From contig USGM01000042.1 of assembly GCA_900554205.1 (NCBI GenBank), forward strand, positions 1-24,530: a stretch of DNA of 24,530 nucleotides, in the 5' to 3' direction. Below are positions 21,575-24,530 of the stretch, one piece after another. Within the stretch, counting starts at the first letter, position 1. Each line of letters begins with the position of its first letter. The notes beneath the pieces were generated by a model. The model saw only the letters and a program-made list of their open reading frames with translations. It ran no database searches and was not told where the DNA came from. A program made the position numbers and the translations under genes. This DNA is from an uncultured Lachnospiraceae bacterium. Lineage in GTDB: Bacteria > Bacillota > Clostridia > Lachnospirales > Lachnospiraceae.

Positions 21575-22573
21575 ATGAGAGTTGTGGATATGCATTGCGA
21601 TACGGTCAGCAGGCTGCTTGCGCTGCGCAGGGAGGGAAAGGCGGAGACACTGCGGGAAAATACGGGGCATCTGGATCTTATGCGGATGCGTCAGGGGAAC
21701 TATTTATTACAGAATTTTGCGCTCTTTGATGACTTGGGAGAGGGCAGGGATCCGTGGGAGGAGGTGTGTGCGCTGTATGACTGCTACCGGGAGGAGATGG
21801 AGAAGAATGCTGACATCATAGCTCCGGTTTACCGCTATGCGGATATTGCGGCGAATGAGAGGGCGGGGAAGCTCTCCGCAATGCTGACGGTGGAGGAAGG
21901 GGCTGTGTGCAAGGGAGAGCCTGCGAAGCTGGAGGCACTTTACGAGATGGGCGTGCGCATGGTGACGCTGACATGGAATTTTCCGAATGAGCTGGGTTCT
22001 CCAAATCTGAGCAGGGAGCTCGAGGGCGAGGCAAGGAAGCATACGCCGAACCTGAAAGACGGGCTTACGGAGCGCGGCAGGGAATTTGTGCAGGAGATGG
22101 AGCGGCTGGGGATGATACCGGATGTCTCGCATCTCTCGGATGCCGGATTTTATGATGTACTGGAGGTGACGAAAAAGCCCTTTGTCGCCAGCCATTCCAA
22201 TGCGAGAGCCGTCTGTCCTCATGTCAGGAACATGACGGATGACATGATCCGCAGGCTTGCGGAGCGGGGAGGAGTGATGGGGCTGAACTATTATGCGGAT
22301 TTTTTGGAGGAGGTACCGGCGGGAAGGGAGAATCCCGGAACACTTGCGGCGATTGTGCGCCATGCGAAGCACATTGCGGATGTCGGCGGTATCGAAATTC
22401 TCGGATTGGGAAGCGATTTCGACGGGATTGACACCCACGCGGAGCTACCCGGGGCGCAGAGCATGGAGAAGCTGTGGGAGGCGCTGAAGGCATCCGGCTT
22501 TGCCGAGTCGCAGCTCGACCGGATTTTCAGTGAAAACGTTCTCCGGGTCTACAGGGAAGCACTCAGTTTATAA
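21575..22573 (+). CDS. Membrane dipeptidase family (renal dipeptidase-like) metallopeptidase
   Basis: This 332-residue protein belongs to the M19 dipeptidase family, dinuclear zinc enzymes that cleave dipeptides, some including D-amino acids. Metal and active-site motifs are VDMHCD with H7 and D9, the bridging glutamate in VEEG (107-109), DVSHLS with H186, ASHSNARAV with H207, and GSDFDG (279-284). TLTWNFPNELG and GGVMGLNYY are also typical. The length is normal. No signal peptide is seen, so unlike the GPI-anchored animal enzyme it should be cytosolic. ATG 21575 has AGGATGG at 21561-21567. It follows the palindromic element and precedes a uracil permease gene that has its own promoter. Its substrate cannot be fixed from sequence. 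Confidence 0.93.
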   Translation: MRVVDMHCDTVSRLLALRREGKAETLRENTGHLDLMRMRQGNYLLQNFALFDDLGEGRDPWEEVCALYDCYREEMEKNADIIAPVYRYADIAANERAGKLSAMLTVEEGAVCKGEPAKLEALYEMGVRMVTLTWNFPNELGSPNLSRELEGEARKHTPNLKDGLTERGREFVQEMERLGMIPDVSHLSDAGFYDVLEVTKKPFVASHSNARAVCPHVRNMTDDMIRRLAERGGVMGLNYYADFLEEVPAGRENPGTLAAIVRHAKHIADVGGIEILGLGSDFDGIDTHAELPGAQSMEKLWEALKASGFAESQLDRIFSENVLRVYREALSL

Positions 22574-22599
22574 GATTTTTATTTTTTGTTTTCCTCTTG

Positions 22600-22628
22600 T
22601 TTACAAATCACATTCCCTATGTTAGTAT
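22600..22628 (+). promoter_or_regulatory. Promoter of the uracil permease gene
   Basis: TTTACA (22600-22605), a 17-base spacer and TAGTAT (22623-22628) preceded by TGT (extended -10) form a plausible promoter. The leader to the ATG is only about 30 bases, so there is no room for a riboswitch or PyrR-type attenuator. Confidence 0.6.
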
Positions 22629-22666
22629 CTTTAGAGAAAAAATGACAAAAAACGGAGGAAATGACA

Positions 22667-24028
22667 ATGAAAATGATTTATCAAGTGGAAGACAAACCGA
22701 AATTCGGCGCTTTGACCGTGTTTGCCATCCAGCAGCTTCTGGCGATCATGGCGGCAACTCTGGTAGTTCCCATTATCGTCGGAAACGGAATGAGCTCTGC
22801 GGCAGCGCTGTTCGGTGCAGGTGTCGGAACCTTGGTCTATGTTGCTTTCACGGCGAAGAAGAGCCCTGTGTTCCTCGGATCATCCTTTGCTTTCATCGGC
22901 TCCATGTGTGCGGCATTTGCCGGAGGCGTCTCCATGCAGCTCGGCTATGCGGGACTGATCCTCGGTGCCATCTTCGCAGGTCTGGTCTATGTGATTATTG
23001 CAGCCATCGTTAAGGTGGTTGGTGTAGAATGGATCAACAAGCTGATGCCCGCAGTCGTAATCGGCCCCACCGTTGCAATCATCGGACTTTCCCTTGCGGG
23101 AAATGCAGTCGGCGATCTGACAACAGGCGGTGTCAAGGTGGACGGCGTATCAATCGCTTATCCTCTTGCGGCGCTTATCGGCGGACTGATCACACTGGCA
23201 GTTACCATGCTCTGCTCCAGCTTCGGCAGGAAGACGGCAAAGCTGATTCCCTTTATCATCGGTATTCTTGCAGGTTATGCGTTCTGTCTGATCTGCACGA
23301 TCATCGGTACAGCGGCAGGCATTGACGGATTAAAGCTTCTGAACTTTGAGCACTTTACAAATCTTGTGGCAAACGGCGTGACGCTGGAAACCTTTATCAA
23401 GATGCCAGAGTTTACCTTCCTTACTGCGGCAAAGGGTGTTTCTGAGATCAACGCCTCCTACATCCTCACGATTGCGGCGGCATATGTTCCGGTTGCCTTT
23501 GTTGTATTTGCTGAGCATATTGCAGACCATAAGAACATTTCCTCCATTATTGAAAGAGATCTGCTGGTAAAGCCGGGACTTCACAGAACCCTTCTGGGAG
23601 ACGGTGTCGGCTCCATGGTCGGTGCATTCTTTGGCGGCTGCCCGAACACGACCTACGGAGAGTCCATTGGCTGTGTTGCAATCACGAAGAACGCTTCCGT
23701 TGCAACGATTATGGCAGCAGCGGTGGGAGCGATCCTCATTTCCTTCATTTCGCCGTTCATCGCGTTCGTCAACTCCATTCCCTCCTGTGTAATGGGTGGT
23801 GTCTGCATCGCACTGTATGGATTCATCGCGGTATCCGGTCTGAAAATGATTCAGGAGATTGATCTGAACAAGAACAAGAATCTGTTCGTTGTATCGGTAA
23901 TCCTGATCGCCGGTATCGGTGGTCTGACCCTGAACTTCGGAGCGGTGACGATCACATCTATCGCCTGTGCGCTGATCCTTGGAATCCTTACCAACCTGAT
24001 GCTTAAGAATGCAACGGAAGAAGAATAA
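22667..24028 (+). CDS. uraA: NCS2-family nucleobase permease, probably uracil:proton symporter
   Basis: This 453-residue inner-membrane protein has about 14 hydrophobic segments and the NCS2 pattern of nucleobase-cation symporters. Segment 1 has QQLLAIMAATLVVP, and the substrate-site segment reads CPNTTYGESIGCVAITK, close to the PNTTYGENIG of uracil permeases rather than the usual xanthine permease version. The late SCVMGGVCIALYGFIAVSGLKM is also typical. Two ATGs compete: GGAGG (22654-22658) is only two bases from ATG 22661 but eight from ATG 22667, so the latter is preferred. It has its own promoter and terminator, so it is monocistronic. Uracil uptake is inferred from the motif; xanthine or broader specificity cannot be excluded. 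Confidence 0.9.
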   Translation: MKMIYQVEDKPKFGALTVFAIQQLLAIMAATLVVPIIVGNGMSSAAALFGAGVGTLVYVAFTAKKSPVFLGSSFAFIGSMCAAFAGGVSMQLGYAGLILGAIFAGLVYVIIAAIVKVVGVEWINKLMPAVVIGPTVAIIGLSLAGNAVGDLTTGGVKVDGVSIAYPLAALIGGLITLAVTMLCSSFGRKTAKLIPFIIGILAGYAFCLICTIIGTAAGIDGLKLLNFEHFTNLVANGVTLETFIKMPEFTFLTAAKGVSEINASYILTIAAAYVPVAFVVFAEHIADHKNISSIIERDLLVKPGLHRTLLGDGVGSMVGAFFGGCPNTTYGESIGCVAITKNASVATIMAAAVGAILISFISPFIAFVNSIPSCVMGGVCIALYGFIAVSGLKMIQEIDLNKNKNLFVVSVILIAGIGGLTLNFGAVTITSIACALILGILTNLMLKNATEEE

Positions 24029-24051
24029 TATTCTTAATAGAATGATGAGAG

Positions 24052-24090
24052 CCGTCCATTTTCACTGAGTTGAGAATGGGCGGTTTTTTT
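24052..24090 (+). terminator. Intrinsic terminator after the uracil permease gene
   Basis: CCGTCCATT (24052-24060) pairs with AATGGGCGG (24075-24083, one wobble), with a short TC/GA inner extension, followed by seven T. It is a strong Rho-independent terminator placed 24 bases after the stop codon. Confidence 0.92.
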
Positions 24091-24229
24091 GTTCCTCTGA
24101 TACAAATTTTATACTTTTTATCCGGAAAGCATGACTTATCCCCAAAGGTACGCTGCGTATATAATGCGACGAAAAAGATTTATGAGATACATAGTGTGAA
24201 TGGAGATCACATTACCAAAGGAGGATCTT

Positions 24230-24374
24230 ATGAAGAAACGGATATTAAGTTTATTGATGGCACTCGCTCTCAGCTTCTCCATGACGCCCACTGTGGCGTT
24301 TGCAGAGGACGCAGGAGCTCATTGACGCGCTGCCGGATGAGGTGACGGCTGCACCGTCACAGGTGGCACGCTGA
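24230..24374 (+). pseudogene. Decayed gene for a secreted protein (signal peptide plus frameshifted fragment)
   Basis: A perfect ribosome site (AAAGGAGG, 24217-24224) precedes ATG 24230, and TATAAT lies at 24160-24165. The frame encodes a textbook signal peptide (KKRILSLLMALALSFSM then TPTVAFAED) but stops at TGA 24323, after only 31 codons. From about 24312 the next frame reads QELIDALPDEVTAAPSQVAR before stopping at 24372; this resembles the segment after the signal peptide in many large Lachnospiraceae surface proteins. A third frame just after could encode GGTLT. Expression signals look intact while the coding part is broken and cut short, so this is probably a remnant of a surface protein gene. 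A real 31-residue secreted peptide is the less likely alternative. Confidence 0.6.
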
Positions 24375-24406
24375 CGCTTTTCTGCTGAAATTTGTAGCTT
24401 TCTGTG

Positions 24407-24435
24407 TTGACAAATAAATAATCCTCTGCTATTCT
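24407..24435 (+). promoter_or_regulatory. Near-consensus promoter firing out of the window
   Basis: TTGACA (24407-24412), a 17-base spacer and an extended -10 box (TG at 24427-24428, TATTCT 24430-24435) form one of the strongest promoters in the window. Transcription would start near 24442 and run off the right end; the gene it serves is not in view. Confidence 0.75.
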
Positions 24436-24530
24436 ATACTTATAAGCAGATTTTCTATTTTCAAATTTCTATGCCGGCGTAAGCCGATGTCTATGAATCC
24501 AGAGGAATCCCTGCTTAGATACCCAATGAC
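24436..24530 (+). other. Start of an untranslated leader of an off-window gene, unrecognised
   Basis: About 90 bases downstream of the strong promoter contain no start codon with a ribosome site. Small inverted segments are visible (GCCGGCGTAAGCCG and CAGAGGAATCCCTG), so the leader may be structured. I compared it from memory with common riboswitch, T-box and ribosomal leader motifs and found no convincing match. The whole stretch 24091-24530 holds only the decayed gene, this promoter and this leader. Confidence 0.4.

Noticed and set aside
22574..22660. Purine riboswitch or PyrR attenuator before the nucleobase permease
   Set aside because: No matching motif, no terminator/antiterminator hairpins, and the leader after the predicted promoter is only about 30 bases.
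24070..24345. 91-codon frame near the right end
   Set aside because: It starts within the permease terminator hairpin, lacks a ribosome site, and runs across the signal peptide of the decayed gene in another frame.

Overview
The window reads as a stretch of chromosome from an anaerobic Firmicute of the class Clostridia, most likely family Lachnospiraceae. The signs are strong AGGAGG-type ribosome sites, sigma-A promoters, a stand-alone IMP cyclohydrolase and AICAR formyltransferase behind a ZTP riboswitch, a DUF6062 protein, and large lipoproteins ending in a solute-binding domain. I see no rRNA, tRNA, CRISPR array, phage gene or transposase. The placement is inferred from gene content only.

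Left part (1-10.8 kb). This begins with the 3' end of guaB (IMP dehydrogenase) and its terminator. Next comes a promoter with an inverted repeat and a large c-di-GMP turnover protein (PocR-like/GAF/PAS/GGDEF/EAL). A ZTP riboswitch follows, whose terminator consumes the conserved 3' strand of the aptamer. It controls a PurO-type IMP cyclohydrolase, a separate AICAR formyltransferase and a DHH/DHHA1 phosphoesterase, and that unit ends in a hairpin overlapping the last stop codon. A second unit has its own promoter: glnS, a DUF2225 protein and a MocR-type regulator, closed by a bidirectional terminator. Together the purine genes carry out the last two steps to IMP. IMP dehydrogenase draws on IMP, and the GGDEF/EAL and DHH proteins act on nucleotide second messengers or short nucleotides, so guanine nucleotide chemistry is a possible common theme.

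Middle part (10.8-15.4 kb). A small membrane-anchored acidic protein diverges from a TetR-family regulator that has a palindrome over its promoter. A DUF6062 protein with repeated Cys/His pairs faces the regulator gene. An MBOAT acyltransferase followed by a membrane-anchored SGNH protein looks like a two-component cell-surface O-acylation pair.

Right part (15.4-24.5 kb). A strong promoter drives a small secreted Cys-rich protein. Then come two similarly built lipoproteins (probable N-terminal propeller-like region plus C-terminal solute-binding domain) with no ABC permease nearby. Between them, on the minus strand, lies a membrane-anchored XRE regulator whose promoter carries 21-bp-phased direct repeats. 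The second lipoprotein is followed by a large imperfect palindrome bounded by 11-bp direct repeats (a MITE-like candidate), a membrane-type dipeptidase and an NCS2 uracil permease. The window closes with a decayed gene for a secreted protein and a near-consensus promoter firing out of the window.

The best candidates for something undescribed are the paired transporter-less lipoproteins with the membrane XRE protein, the palindromic element, and the DHH protein with its unassigned C-terminal domain inside a ZTP-controlled purine operon.
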